NCBI RefSeq assembly: GCF_007954275.1
Contig: NZ_VOLT01000006.1
Span: 1 to 64,000 of the forward strand
DNA length: 64,000 nt
DNA from: Colwellia demingiae
GTDB lineage: Bacteria; Pseudomonadota; Gammaproteobacteria; Enterobacterales; Alteromonadaceae
Direction: 5' to 3'
Shown: piece by piece, positions 45,146 to 55,550 of the stretch
How positions within the stretch are numbered: position 1 is the first letter of the stretch
Layout: the number at the start of each line of letters is the position of its first letter
Notes under the pieces: model-generated
What the model was told of the DNA's origin: nothing
What the model saw: only the letters and a program-made list of their open reading frames with translations
The model's database searches: none
Position numbers and translations under genes: made by a program

Positions 45146-45997
45146 CTACACTGCAAATGGGTACTTAATAGCTTCATGGCATTCATAACCTTCAACTTTG
45201 AAGTCATCCATTGTTACCCAAGTTTCCAGATCTTCTAACGATTTAATTTCTGGATTAATGATAAGCTTTGGTAACGCTAACGGTTCACGTTTGAGCTGAA
45301 CTTCTTTCATAAGCGGTAACTGGTCTTCATAAATATGAGCATTCACTATTTTATGATATGCCATACCTGCTTTTTTGCCCGTTATTTGCGCCATTATCGC
45401 TAAAAAGGCAAAGACTTGTACTTGGTTAAAGTTAAGCCCTAGCGGAACATCACATGAGCGTTGAAAGCTAGTTAAATGCAAAGTATCACCAAGTAGCGAA
45501 AAGTTGTGGGTATGCATGCAAGGTCTTAAACAGCCCATGTGAAATTCACCAGGATTATAAAAGGTCATAATCTCAGCGCGATCATCAATACCATTTTTAA
45601 GGTTATCAACAATCTTTTTCAGCTGGTCAATAGTTCCGCCATCAGGCTTAGCCCATGAACGAGCTTGAACCCCGTAAACGCGGCCCATATCATCTTCACC
45701 TTTTCGGTGAGTATTGTTAAGCCAAGCATCATTTAAGTTAGCATTAGCATCCCACGTTTTAGTACCTAATTTACGAAAATCAGCGGCATTATCGTAGCCA
45801 CGGATATAACCAATAAACTCAGCAATGGCGGACTTAAAAAAGCTTTTACGGGTAGTTATTAAGGGGAATTCGTTAGCACCAACATTGTATTGTAAATCAG
45901 CATTAATCACGGTTAAACAACGTTTACCTGTGCGTTCGTTTTCAACCCAAGTGCCTTCATCGATAATTCGTTGGCATAAATCTAAATAAGCGCGCAT
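45146..45997 (-). CDS. thyA: Thymidylate synthase
   Basis: A 283-residue enzyme making dTMP from dUMP with methylene-THF. The catalytic cysteine is in [11 protein letters not shown], and [15 protein letters not shown] and the Tyr/His region [17 protein letters not shown] are present. The length and the PCMHTHNF variant match the Vibrio-type ThyA rather than the 264-residue E. coli form. Its start shares a base with the lgt stop. Confidence 0.95.
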   Translation of the reverse strand: MRAYLDLCQRIIDEGTWVENERTGKRCLTVINADLQYNVGANEFPLITTRKSFFKSAIAEFIGYIRGYDNAADFRKLGTKTWDANANLNDAWLNNTHRKGEDDMGRVYGVQARSWAKPDGGTIDQLKKIVDNLKNGIDDRAEIMTFYNPGEFHMGCLRPCMHTHNFSLLGDTLHLTSFQRSCDVPLGLNFNQVQVFAFLAIMAQITGKKAGMAYHKIVNAHIYEDQLPLMKEVQLKREPLALPKLIINPEIKSLEDLETWVTMDDFKVEGYECHEAIKYPFAV

Positions 45998-46887
45998 TAA
46001 CTATTTCCTTTTACTGATTTTTTATTGGCCTTTTTATCGCCAGCTGCTGGTTTTTTTTTATCCGCAGCCGAACTACCTTGAGCAATAGCTGATTTTTGTT
46101 GCGATAAATATCCTAAATAAATAATAAGTATACCCGCTAATATCATCGGAATACTTAAGATCTGCCCTTTAGAAATAAAGGAGAAATACAAACCAAGGTG
46201 CGCGTCAGGCTCACGGAAAAATTCGATAATACTTCTAAAAACACCGTAACCAATTAAGAAGACACCAGATGCTAGTCCTAGGCTTCGTGTTCTACGGCTA
46301 ATTACATATAAGATAGCGAAGAGTACTACACCTTCTAAAGCAAATTCATATAATTGCGACGGGTGACGTGGCACTTGTAATGGATCGGTTGGGAAAACCA
46401 TTGCCCAAGGCACATCGGTTTGACGGCCCCACAACTCTGCATTAATAAAATTACCTAAGCGGCCCATTCCTAAGCCAATAGGTACCAAGGGGACAACGAA
46501 GTCGCCCACCACTAAAAAGGATTTATTGGTTTTACGGGCAAAAATAAATACCGCGAGAATTACGCCTAATAATCCACCGTGGAAGGACATACCCCCTTGC
46601 CATATTTCAAATAAATAGAGAGGGTCTGATAAGAAATACTCGAATTGGTAAAATAGAACATAACCAACACGGCCACCTAGAATTACTCCTAAGAATCCAT
46701 AAAACAATAAGTCGCTTACTTGATCGCGCGTCCATAAACCGTTACTTCTATCAGCAGCCTTGTTTGCCATAAACATAGCCGCAAGAAAGCCAATTAGGTA
46801 CATGGTGCCATACCAACGTAATGATACCGGGCCAATGCTAAATATAATTGGGTCTATCACCGGAAATTGTAAAAACTTATCTGTCAT
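45997..46887 (-). CDS. lgt: Prolipoprotein diacylglyceryl transferase
   Basis: The 296-residue inner-membrane enzyme has seven helices and the Lgt signature [24 protein letters not shown]. Its motif HPSQLYE and R in [10 protein letters not shown] are conserved. It adds diacylglycerol to lipobox cysteines. A Lys/Ala-rich tail of about 30 residues is an extension. Upstream of thyA as in E. coli. Confidence 0.94.
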   Translation of the reverse strand: MTDKFLQFPVIDPIIFSIGPVSLRWYGTMYLIGFLAAMFMANKAADRSNGLWTRDQVSDLLFYGFLGVILGGRVGYVLFYQFEYFLSDPLYLFEIWQGGMSFHGGLLGVILAVFIFARKTNKSFLVVGDFVVPLVPIGLGMGRLGNFINAELWGRQTDVPWAMVFPTDPLQVPRHPSQLYEFALEGVVLFAILYVISRRTRSLGLASGVFLIGYGVFRSIIEFFREPDAHLGLYFSFISKGQILSIPMILAGILIIYLGYLSQQKSAIAQGSSAADKKKPAAGDKKANKKSVKGNS

Positions 46888-47054
46888 TGCTTGTCCATCT
46901 CTAGAAAATAGAGGTTAAAGTAGTAAATTAAAAACTAAATATTATTATAAAATAATATCTCTAAAATTTATCGGTTAAATATCGTGGTAAGAATAGATAT
47001 TTTATTGCGCAATATTATACGCTGTAAAACCGCAAAGTACCCACAGAAAAAACA

Positions 47055-47849
47055 TTAACCTATCATCATTTTAATAGCGACGAAAATAAGAAAAACGGCA
47101 AAGAATTTCTTCAAGGTTTTTACCGGTAGTTTACTCGCGTATTTAACGCCTATTGGCGCAAATATTGATGAACTTATTACAATGCCTAATAAAGCAGGTA
47201 AATAAAGATATCCTAAGCTCAAGTCAGGAAGATTGGGTAAATTAAATCCAGTAATTATGTATCCAAGGGAACCAAACAGCGCAACCATTACACCACAAGC
47301 GGTTGCAATACCTATTGCGTGTCGAACCGGTACACCAAAAAAGCTCAATGATGGCACTAAAATAGCACCACCGGCAATGCCCATTAAACTTGAAATGATA
47401 CCCGTTATAAAGCTTAGTAATTGCAATACGTAAGTGGCGGGTAACGACCTTTCTTTGGAGGCGTTTATAGAGAGCAACATATAAGCGGCGAGTAAAATAA
47501 CGACGAAAGAGAAAAAACTCGTTAATGCTTCACTCGAAAGTGAATCAGCAATAAAGGCTCCTACCAATGCCCCTACCGCAACTAAGATCATTAACTGTCT
47601 TGCCAACTGCCACGGAATATTCTTTTTTCGATGATGAGCATATGCTGCACTCGTTGAGGTGATAACAATCGCCCCTAAAGAAGTACCTAGTGCCATGGGC
47701 ATAACCACATCGCCACTAACGCCCACCATAGGAAGTAAATACACCAATGCGGGTACTATGATGAGACCGCCGCCGATACCCAATAAGCCCGCTAAAAAAC
47801 CAACAACACTACCTAAAACGATACAAGAAATTAATACGGTTAAAATCAT
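47055..47849 (-). CDS. TauE/SafE-family sulfite exporter-like permease
   Basis: This 264-residue membrane protein with eight hydrophobic segments has the TauE/SafE start GFLAGLLGIGGGLIIVPAL and the second GIAGGAILVPSL repeat. The family exports sulfite, sulfoacetate or other organic anions. It sits between ptsP and lgt, a position not found in E. coli but common in Vibrio and relatives. Confidence 0.85.
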   Translation of the reverse strand: MILTVLISCIVLGSVVGFLAGLLGIGGGLIIVPALVYLLPMVGVSGDVVMPMALGTSLGAIVITSTSAAYAHHRKKNIPWQLARQLMILVAVGALVGAFIADSLSSEALTSFFSFVVILLAAYMLLSINASKERSLPATYVLQLLSFITGIISSLMGIAGGAILVPSLSFFGVPVRHAIGIATACGVMVALFGSLGYIITGFNLPNLPDLSLGYLYLPALLGIVISSSIFAPIGVKYASKLPVKTLKKFFAVFLIFVAIKMMIG

Positions 47850-47934
47850 TCTGTTTTGCGGAAATTCCGCTCCTAAATATGGAATAAAAACTATGCGTGG
47901 GTTTGTCGTTTGTCTTTATTGGTTAAGGCTAAAA

Positions 47935-50289
47935 CTAATAACCTGCCCGAATAAATCCACCAAGACCGAGTACTTCAAGCTGTTCATTAAGGTAACTGTG
48001 CACTTGCTTAGCTGTTGTTAATGTTAATGCTTTATCTAAAATATTTTGCGCTTGTTCAAAGGAAATATGGCGAATAACCCACTTAATACGAGGAACGTTA
48101 TGGCCATTCATACTAATTTTGTCAAAACCCATAGCCAATAATAAAATGGCCCCTGCAGGTTGTGAGGCGAGTTCTCCACATAAACTAATGGGTGTTAAAT
48201 ATTGCGCTGATTGTTGCGCAATACTATTTAAAGCGTTTAAAACTGCAGGATGAAAAGCATCATATAAATTAGCTACTTGACTATTATTTCGATCGACTGC
48301 TAATAAATACTGTGTTAAATCATTACTACCAACAGAAAAGAAATCAACACGTTTAGCCAAGGCTTCCATTTGAAAAATAACCGATGGCACTTCCAACATA
48401 ATACCGACTTTGGGCCGTACTAATTTGGCAGAAACCGCTTGCGCTTTTTGTTGTGCTTGTTGGAGCGTTAAATGACCATCCTCATTACTAACTGACATGA
48501 GTTCTGTCGTTATATCTTTGGTCAATTCAGCTTTAAGCTCAAAAAATGCCTGATTAATTAATCTATTTGCTTCATCAATTTCTTCAACACCCGAGATCAT
48601 AGGCAACATAATCTCTAAGTTATTTAATCCTTGATTTGCCCGTAACATGGCACGTACTTGTACCAGAAATATTTCAGGGTGATCTAAGGTGATCCGTATG
48701 CCGCGCCAACCAAGAAAAGGATTTTCTTCATTAATGGGGAAGTATGGCAATGATTTATCGCCGCCAACATCCAGAGTACGCATGGTGACGCCGTGTTTAG
48801 GAAAAGCCTGTAACACTTTACGATATAACTGAGTTTGCTCTTGCTCTGACGGAAAACAGTTACGATTCATAAAAGGTATTTCAGTACGGTATAAGCCAAT
48901 ACCCAATGCACCAAGTTTAGTTGAGTGTTCAAAACCGGCTGATAACCCCGCATTAAGTAATACTTCAATGGCTCTGCCATCTTGGGTAATACAAGGTAAC
49001 TGCGCTACTTCCATGACTTTATTGGTCAGCGCTTTTTCCTGGCTCAATAAATATTGGTACTCTTGTATTAACCCTTCATCTGGGTTAATAAATAACTCGC
49101 CACTATAACAATCAATGATCGCCTGTTGCTGATGCAACTGACCAAGCACAAATGCATTGACTCCCATTATGGCTGGTAAGCCTAATGAACGCGCTAAAAT
49201 GGCGGCGTGAGAGTTATTAGAGCCCGATAAAGAAATAATCCCTAACAATCCCTGATGCTGGTATTGAGCAACCAAGGATGCACTGACATCTTGTGCCAAT
49301 AAAATGAATTCGTTTGGTAACTCCAGCTCTTCTTTTGCTTGCTGCTGAATATTAACCAATAAACGAGTGCCTAAATCTCGAATATCACTTGCGCGTTCAC
49401 GAAAGTAGCTATCTTCAATGGCTTCAAACTGGCTAATATAATGTTCAATCACTAACTTCAATGCGCTATCGGCGCGCCAGCCTTTTGATATTTTAGCCGC
49501 GACTTCGTGGCCTAAACTAGCTTGCTCTAACAATTGTTTATACACGTCAAAAATAGCTAAGCTGTCGTCATCTATAGCTTCACTTAACTGACTACTTAAG
49601 ACATTAAATTCTATACGCGTTTTTTCAACTGCTTGCTCAAAGCGCAGCAATTGCTTTTGGCTGTCTGTAGATTTTTTTAATGAGACCGCAGCAAGATCAG
49701 CTTGCGGTTGGCAGACAATAATTTCACTTAGAGCAATACCTGGAGCACCAGCAATACCATGTAACTGCTTTACACCATGATTTTTTTGCTGTTGGTGACT
49801 TAGCAAGTTTTTAACTTCAGCATTCGCTAAAGCACTGGCAAGTTGCGCCGAAAGTGTCACTAAAAAAGCTTCATCATTTTCAGTATAATGACGAGACTCT
49901 TTTTGCTGAATAGCTAAAATACCAAGTACTTTACGTTGGTGAATAATAGGTGTGCCTAAAAAAGCATTGAAATCATCTTCTTCAACTTCTGGCGCATGCA
50001 TATAGTCTTGATGTTGCTGAGCATCAGCAATATTTAACGGCTCTTCTCGTTGACCAACTAAACCGACTAATCCTTCAGAGAAACCAATACTCGTTTCACC
50101 TACTGACGTTTTAGCCAAGCCATCGGACGCCATTAATAAAAAATGTTGTTGGTGGTAATCAGCGAGATAAATTGAACAACAATCTGTTTTCATCGCTTTT
50201 TTTACACTGTATACCATACGTTCAAGCGCATTTTGAAGTTCAGCTTCTTGACTAAACTCTAATACTATTCGACGCAAGGTAGTTAACAT
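47935..50289 (-). CDS. ptsP: PEP-protein phosphotransferase PtsP (EI-Ntr)
   Basis: A 784-residue protein with an N-terminal GAF domain (about 1-165) and then the enzyme I architecture. The phosphohistidine is in GSNNSHAAILARSLGLPAIMG, and the PEP-binding domain has GIGLYRTEIPFM and FSVGSNDLTQYLLAVDRNN. It phosphorylates NPr in the nitrogen PTS. It follows rppH by about 160 bases. Confidence 0.94.
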   Translation of the reverse strand: MLTTLRRIVLEFSQEAELQNALERMVYSVKKAMKTDCCSIYLADYHQQHFLLMASDGLAKTSVGETSIGFSEGLVGLVGQREEPLNIADAQQHQDYMHAPEVEEDDFNAFLGTPIIHQRKVLGILAIQQKESRHYTENDEAFLVTLSAQLASALANAEVKNLLSHQQQKNHGVKQLHGIAGAPGIALSEIIVCQPQADLAAVSLKKSTDSQKQLLRFEQAVEKTRIEFNVLSSQLSEAIDDDSLAIFDVYKQLLEQASLGHEVAAKISKGWRADSALKLVIEHYISQFEAIEDSYFRERASDIRDLGTRLLVNIQQQAKEELELPNEFILLAQDVSASLVAQYQHQGLLGIISLSGSNNSHAAILARSLGLPAIMGVNAFVLGQLHQQQAIIDCYSGELFINPDEGLIQEYQYLLSQEKALTNKVMEVAQLPCITQDGRAIEVLLNAGLSAGFEHSTKLGALGIGLYRTEIPFMNRNCFPSEQEQTQLYRKVLQAFPKHGVTMRTLDVGGDKSLPYFPINEENPFLGWRGIRITLDHPEIFLVQVRAMLRANQGLNNLEIMLPMISGVEEIDEANRLINQAFFELKAELTKDITTELMSVSNEDGHLTLQQAQQKAQAVSAKLVRPKVGIMLEVPSVIFQMEALAKRVDFFSVGSNDLTQYLLAVDRNNSQVANLYDAFHPAVLNALNSIAQQSAQYLTPISLCGELASQPAGAILLLAMGFDKISMNGHNVPRIKWVIRHISFEQAQNILDKALTLTTAKQVHSYLNEQLEVLGLGGFIRAGY

Positions 50290-50368
50290 TTAATTCCTCA
50301 GTAATACTAAACGGATTAATAGAATAGTCCATTCGATATAATTCATGGTTAACGTAAAGTGAAAATTT

Positions 50369-50402
50369 ATAAAAAAATAGCCCACAATAAAGTGGGCTAT
50401 TA
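50369..50402 (-). terminator. Terminator of rppH
   Basis: On the minus strand AATAGCCCAC-TTTATT-GTGGGCTATT is followed by seven Ts. It lies between rppH and ptsP, so the two may be separately transcribed. Confidence 0.8.
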
Positions 50403-50453
50403 GGATTCTTAACGCGAATTTACAATCATAGTAATAATTAGGTTTTTTTGTTA

Positions 50454-50969
50454 TTAAGCCCTACGTTTACGGCGATCTGGTCGCCTTTCATACGTTAGCG
50501 GTAAAGCAAAATTAGCAAATTCTTTCATGACCATTCGATAAACATCCCGTTTAAAAGACACTACCTGTCTGACTGGATACCAATAACTTACCCATCGCCA
50601 GTCATCAAATTCAGGATGCGAGCTATGAAGTAAATCAACTGATGACTCAGCTGCAGTAAGCTTTAATAAAAACCACTTTTGCTTTTGACCAATACAAACG
50701 GGTTTAGAGTCATGCCTAATATAACGTTTTGGTAATCTATATTTTAACCAATGCTTAGTAGAAGCAACAATTTTCACGTGTTCAGGTTTTAAACCAACTT
50801 CCTCATGTAGTTCTCGATACATGGTTTGTTCAGCAGTCTCACCTTCATCAACTCCACCTTGTGGATATTGCCATGAATGTTGTCCATACCGCCTTGCCCA
50901 AAATACTTGTCCCATTTCATTAATTATTACTATGCCGACGTTGGCGCGATAGCCTTCGGCATCGATCAC
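50454..50969 (-). CDS. rppH: RNA pyrophosphohydrolase RppH
   Basis: The 171-residue Nudix hydrolase removes pyrophosphate from mRNA 5' ends. I set the start at GTG 50969 because AGGAG lies five bases ahead and the following [14 protein letters not shown] is the normal N-terminus of RppH. The Nudix box runs from Gly38 (GGVDEGE, then [10 protein letters not shown]). The frame stays open upstream to 51218 but that part runs over the mutH 5' end and is not RppH. The Arg-rich tail is family-typical. Confidence 0.93.
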   Translation of the reverse strand: MIDAEGYRANVGIVIINEMGQVFWARRYGQHSWQYPQGGVDEGETAEQTMYRELHEEVGLKPEHVKIVASTKHWLKYRLPKRYIRHDSKPVCIGQKQKWFLLKLTAAESSVDLLHSSHPEFDDWRWVSYWYPVRQVVSFKRDVYRMVMKEFANFALPLTYERRPDRRKRRA

Positions 50970-51120
50970 AGGAACTCCTGACAATATATAAAATACTTGC
51001 CTCAATTCAACCATATTAACGTCAGTGGAGCAAATGATTACTTTAATTTTTTTAGTAAATCTATGATAATAGTCACTAACCTTAGTAAGAAAATATTTCC
51101 TGGTTAATGTCGCTTCTTTT

Positions 51121-51789
51121 ATGAACATACCCTCTTCTGAACAAGAACTCATGAACAACGCTAAAAATTTAGCCGGTTTAACATTAGGTGAATTGGCTGA
51201 GCAAGCGGGTATTGTCATTCCAAAAGACTTAACCCGTAATAAAGGTTGGATCGGTTTATTACTGGAGCATATTTTAGGTGCTAGTGCTGGCTCTAGGCCT
51301 GAGCCTGATTTCCCCCACTTAGGTATTGAGTTAAAATCATTGCCTATTAATGAGCAAGCTAAACCGCTTGAGACAACCTTTGTCAGTGTTGCCCCCTTAA
51401 CTGGCCTTGTTGGCGTAAATTGGCATAACTGCTATGTGCGCAAGAAACTAGCGCGAGTATTATGGGTGCCAGTGATCACGCCAAAAGATGTGCCAATAAG
51501 TGAGCGTATAGTAGGCACACCTTTTTTGTGGTCACCCAACGCCGAAGAAGAAGCATTATTAGCCCAAGACTGGCAAGAACTCACCGACATGATTGTACTA
51601 GGTGAAGTAGAAAATATTCATGGTAAACATGGGCAAGTAATGCAGCTAAGGCCCAAAGCGGCCAACAACAAAGCAAGAACACAAGCGTTCGATCGTAATG
51701 GTAAACCTTTTATGACGTTACCCCGTGGTTTTTACCTTAAGATTAACTTCACGCAAAGTTTACTGCATCGTTATTTGAGAATTAACTAA
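51121..51789 (+). CDS. mutH: DNA mismatch repair endonuclease MutH
   Basis: This 222-residue enzyme nicks the unmethylated strand at hemimethylated GATC. The catalytic set is Asp63, Glu70 and Lys72 in the [13 protein letters not shown] segment. It is divergent from rppH with about 150 bases between them, as in other gammaproteobacteria. Its presence implies Dam methylation in this organism. Confidence 0.94.
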   Translation: MNIPSSEQELMNNAKNLAGLTLGELAEQAGIVIPKDLTRNKGWIGLLLEHILGASAGSRPEPDFPHLGIELKSLPINEQAKPLETTFVSVAPLTGLVGVNWHNCYVRKKLARVLWVPVITPKDVPISERIVGTPFLWSPNAEEEALLAQDWQELTDMIVLGEVENIHGKHGQVMQLRPKAANNKARTQAFDRNGKPFMTLPRGFYLKINFTQSLLHRYLRIN

Positions 51790-51806
51790 CATCGAGCTGA
51801 ACAGCG

Positions 51807-52730
51807 CTAGAGTTGAGTCACATTTATCTCTTGAGAGATAATAACCGTTTCACCCGCTGGTAAAGCTTGCCAGCTAGTATTTGCCGCTTCTAAACAAACA
51901 TAGTTTTGCTCACCTTGAGGGTGGATATCTGCCATAGTGTTTGCTAGTTCAGTACCGGGATTCCATAACACCCATTGCTGACAATTACTGCTTACGATGT
52001 CAATTCTACGCTGCCAATGATTATCGATAACAGTCATTTTGTCACTACAATGATATTCACGATCAATTTCACCAACACAACTTACAGATTCTTGCTGAAT
52101 GCTTGAACTGCCCGTTAATTTGTCATTATAACGAACTCCCGTTAATGCATCGATACTGACGTTGCTTGGGTTGCTGACAGTAAAGTAGCTATGTAAGGCG
52201 ACAGAGTATTGTGCATCTTCTTGAGAGAGGTTACTCATTTCGAGTGTTTGTTTAAGGCTACGACCAAAAAATAAGGTTTGCGTTAGTCTATAAGCATTAG
52301 GCCAGAGCGGGTGCTGGTTCTTGCCGGTTAATACTAACACTAAGGTAACACCATTTTCATCCGCCTCAATGCTTGCTAACTGCCAAGGTAGCTGACGAGC
52401 AAAACCATGGTTGACCGCTTTGAATTCTGTGTCTGGATTCTTAGCAATATATTGGCTTTGTTTATCATTAGGACCAAACCAAGGCCAGCACAAAGGGATA
52501 CCACCTCTAATCGCTTTTCCCATTTGATAGCTAGCATTGTTACTTAACCATAAGACATCTTTCTGATCAGCAGGTTTAAAGCTTAATACCTGACCACCGT
52601 ATAAACTTACCTTTGCTTGGCAATAGGCATGAGAAATATTGAGTCCCTCAAAACATTCTTCACCACTGTCTTGGTTTAGTGTGATTGAAGTAACTTGAGA
52701 AAAATCGTTATCTAGTAGTATTTTTGTCAT
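51807..52730 (-). CDS. D-hexose-6-phosphate mutarotase (YeaD)
   Basis: The 307-residue aldose-1-epimerase-like protein has the GGIPLCWPWFGP motif, HGFARQLPW, and SVALHSYFTVS with the probable catalytic histidine. It interconverts alpha and beta anomers of hexose-6-phosphates. MITE copy B lies just upstream. Confidence 0.88.
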   Translation of the reverse strand: MTKILLDNDFSQVTSITLNQDSGEECFEGLNISHAYCQAKVSLYGGQVLSFKPADQKDVLWLSNNASYQMGKAIRGGIPLCWPWFGPNDKQSQYIAKNPDTEFKAVNHGFARQLPWQLASIEADENGVTLVLVLTGKNQHPLWPNAYRLTQTLFFGRSLKQTLEMSNLSQEDAQYSVALHSYFTVSNPSNVSIDALTGVRYNDKLTGSSSIQQESVSCVGEIDREYHCSDKMTVIDNHWQRRIDIVSSNCQQWVLWNPGTELANTMADIHPQGEQNYVCLEAANTSWQALPAGETVIISQEINVTQL

Positions 52731-52770
52731 GGAATAAACTAATATGGTTAGGTTATGAAAATATAAATTT

Positions 52771-52965
52771 TATACCAAAATCACCTGAAGAGGCAGATTT
52801 CAGCTGGAATTATAAATGCTTTTAGGCAAGGCATTGATTGAAGAGAATAGTTATTCTATTGTCGAAATCAATAACGCAGCATAAAGCGTTTATAAGCCAG
52901 CCCTGCGGGGACGTCTGAGGAACTCATGCGTCCTGAAACACACATCTTTAGGTAGCTTGGGCATA
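52771..52965. mobile_element. MITE-like element, copy B (195 bp)
   Basis: It begins TATACCAAAATCACCTGAAG and ends with CTTTAGGTAGCTTGGGCATA, matching the ends of copy A, in the same orientation. It retains the shared core (AGGCAAGGCATTGATTGAAG, AAATCAATAACGCAGC) but lacks the middle 120 bases. The core can fold as GCATTGATT...AATCAATaacGC around AGAATAGTTATTCT. It lies upstream of the mutarotase gene. Confidence 0.85.
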
Positions 52966-53091
52966 TATCAACGAGTGCAAATTTTATAAGCAGCTAAATT
53001 CTATAAAAAGAAGAGGCTGTTTGATAGCATAAAATGTTACCTCGCTCCTTTTACTTAATACCAAGTCGTATAAAAATATTCACCTTTATCA

Positions 53092-55299
53092 CTACCAGTT
53101 CTTACCTATCGACAAGAAGAATGAATATTCTCCGCTAGTCGCAAAGCCCATGCCTAATACTGCAGGTCCAAAACTGGTATCTGTGCCAAGGTAAATACTG
53201 CCTGAACTGATTAAATCATTATACTTAATCCTGTCTTCAACCCCCCAAACATTACCGGCTTCTACACTTGTGCCTAAATAAATAGGTAAACCTGAACCAC
53301 CAGGTATTTCACGACCTAAATCATATTGATAGACAACTGCAGCAAAGACTTTATGTACACCAATTAGCGCATCTTCTTGGTAACCTGAAAGGTTTAGAAA
53401 GCCACCTAATTCAGTTACATGGACACTAAAGTCGCTTTCATTATCGATAGTCGCAAAGGAGGCGATTCCAACAAAAGTATGACCCCTAATTCCTATAGCG
53501 CCACGCCAATCAAGGGTATAGGTAATCGCCTTATCTTTTTCTATATCACTTAATTGAGGAGAATATTCATCTTTTAACCACTTCACTTCAATTAATAATT
53601 TATTACCATCAGTGGGGAAATTAATACTATCAAGCGTATCGTAACCAAAGGTTATAAAACTACCGTAACTGTCATAATCAAAGTCATCGGTACCTGGTTT
53701 ATCAAGAGAAAGATCACCTGTCTCAGCAATGAGTCCTAACTCAATGATTCCCTTAAAGGAATAATCATAGCCCAATGCTACCGTCCCTTGATAATACTCA
53801 TTTCTGAGCTCTTCACGAAAATTTGTTTTCTCCCATTTATCTTGGGCAAAAGAGACTCTTGCTCTACTATATATATCATGACTGTGATTAAGCGGTTGAT
53901 AGAACTCACTCGCCAGTAAACTTTCCCAACCCAGTTCAAGCTCATTTAACCAACGTCCGCCATTCATCGAAACATTTGTCATCAAATAAGACATATTGAT
54001 TGACGTAATAGATTGGTCAGAAAAATCTGTTTTTAAGTTAAAACCAAAATCAAAATAATTGGGTCCCCAAGACTTAGCTTGAGTAGTTAAAGTGATAATT
54101 CGTCCTTCTGGCGAATCATCAAATTCAACCGTGACTTGCTCAAATTTATCTAACGCATAGACCCTATTTATAGCTAAATCCAATGCTTCTTTAGTGAGTT
54201 TTCTTCCTAACTCAACCGCAAAAACTTTCTCAATTATGTCGTTCTCTACTTTGGAATTATTGTTAATTTTAATCTTTGTTATATGTCTGGGTAAAGCATC
54301 AAACCACTTTTTTGCCTTCATCTTTTTTTGATTTTTATAGGCTTGATAATCAACATCATTGATTGCTAGTTTCATCAACGCTTGTGAGTGTGACTGCGCT
54401 TCCTGCTCACCTAACTTCAAGGCTTCTGGCATAACAGACCAGTCAGTAGTACTTAACTTATCAATAGCGGGGCGCAACAAAATATCTCTATCAGTAAGTA
54501 ATGCCTTTTGCGCCAAACTAGTATTGTTAGTGAGAATTGTAGATAACTGATTGAGCACTGATACCGTACTGGTTAGCTCACTTTGTTCAGCGAGCGGCGA
54601 ACCTATATCAATAGCAATAACAATATCGGCGCCCATTGCTTTGATTACATCAATGGGCATGTTATTGGTAATGCCGCCATCTACTAGCGTTTTACCATCA
54701 ATTTCTACGGCTGCTACAATTCCGGGTACCGCTGCTGAGGCTTTCATAGCTTCATTAACGCTACCGGAGTCAAGCACGACCATTTTCGCTGTGGCGATGT
54801 CAGAAGCAACAGCGCGATAAGGGATTGCTAAATCATCAAAACTATCAAAAGAGCTAACAGTATCCGTTGAACGTTGCAGAATTTGGTAAGCACTTTGACC
54901 TAACAACAACCCATGTGGAACTTTAAACTCTCCATCGCTATAACCTAATCGTATTGATAAGTTATACCTATCTCTATGCTGTTTTTTATCATAAGCCAAT
55001 GATTCTCTCGGTATAAAGTCAGAATAACTTTCATCCCAAGGCATGCCTAGCATAATGGCTTCAATTTCACTCACTTCATAACCTAACGCGTACATTCCAC
55101 CAACATAGGCACCAATACTAGTTCCTACCACATAATCGATGGGAATATTATGCTGTTCGAGTACTTTAAGTACACCAATATGAGCTGAGCCTTTAGCACC
55201 GCCACCACTTAACACCAGACCAATTTTGTCTCTAGCATGGGCCGAAAAAGCCAAAGTAGTCAGTTGAAGTATTAAAAATAAAATAATAATGAAACGCAT
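53092..55299 (-). CDS. Patatin-like phospholipase with BamA-type barrel (type Vd-like)
   Basis: A 735-residue outer-membrane protein. After a signal peptide (cut near AHA, residue 22) comes a patatin domain with GGGAKGSAHIG, GTSIG (Ser61) and DGG (Asp207). A POTRA-like segment follows near 340-400 (HITKIKINNNSKVENDIIEKVF), then a 16-strand-like surface-antigen barrel ending in an aromatic residue (SIGKNW). The layout matches PlpD-type autotransporters and related RssA-fused proteins. It probably exposes phospholipase activity at the surface or in the periplasm. Confidence 0.88.
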   Translation of the reverse strand: MRFIIILFLILQLTTLAFSAHARDKIGLVLSGGGAKGSAHIGVLKVLEQHNIPIDYVVGTSIGAYVGGMYALGYEVSEIEAIMLGMPWDESYSDFIPRESLAYDKKQHRDRYNLSIRLGYSDGEFKVPHGLLLGQSAYQILQRSTDTVSSFDSFDDLAIPYRAVASDIATAKMVVLDSGSVNEAMKASAAVPGIVAAVEIDGKTLVDGGITNNMPIDVIKAMGADIVIAIDIGSPLAEQSELTSTVSVLNQLSTILTNNTSLAQKALLTDRDILLRPAIDKLSTTDWSVMPEALKLGEQEAQSHSQALMKLAINDVDYQAYKNQKKMKAKKWFDALPRHITKIKINNNSKVENDIIEKVFAVELGRKLTKEALDLAINRVYALDKFEQVTVEFDDSPEGRIITLTTQAKSWGPNYFDFGFNLKTDFSDQSITSINMSYLMTNVSMNGGRWLNELELGWESLLASEFYQPLNHSHDIYSRARVSFAQDKWEKTNFREELRNEYYQGTVALGYDYSFKGIIELGLIAETGDLSLDKPGTDDFDYDSYGSFITFGYDTLDSINFPTDGNKLLIEVKWLKDEYSPQLSDIEKDKAITYTLDWRGAIGIRGHTFVGIASFATIDNESDFSVHVTELGGFLNLSGYQEDALIGVHKVFAAVVYQYDLGREIPGGSGLPIYLGTSVEAGNVWGVEDRIKYNDLISSGSIYLGTDTSFGPAVLGMGFATSGEYSFFLSIGKNW

Positions 55300-55455
55300 G
55301 ATAGTTGCTTATAAAAGAGTTAGTTAGTGTGAGATTACTCCAATCATAGAGAATGGAGGTTAAAATACAAGTTTATTCTCTTGATGCCATGTCCTGATTG
55401 CCAAGCGCTATGTGATCAGTGGGTTATTTCAATCATTGAGTCGATTAAAATAGAA

Positions 55456-55492
55456 AATCCTGTATTTTAAATAGTACTTAAAATACAGGATT
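55456..55492 (-). terminator. Terminator of the amidohydrolase operon
   Basis: AATCCTGTATTTTAA and TTAAAATACAGGATT form a 15-bp perfect stem around a 7-base loop, followed on the minus strand by TTTTCTATTTT. It lies about 60 bases past the second amidohydrolase stop. Confidence 0.75.
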
Positions 55493-55550
55493 AATTTAAT
55501 AGTACATAAACGTACAATAAATTAGTACGATTGCTATAACTTCTCAAAAA

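Noticed and set aside
45146-45997. ThyA with unusual PCMHTHNF active-site text as a novelty
   Set aside because: The same variant is, as I recall, normal in Vibrio-type thymidylate synthases of 283 residues.
47055-47849. TauE gene between ptsP and lgt as an insertion
   Set aside because: The arrangement is common in Vibrio and related orders and shows no sign of recent transfer.
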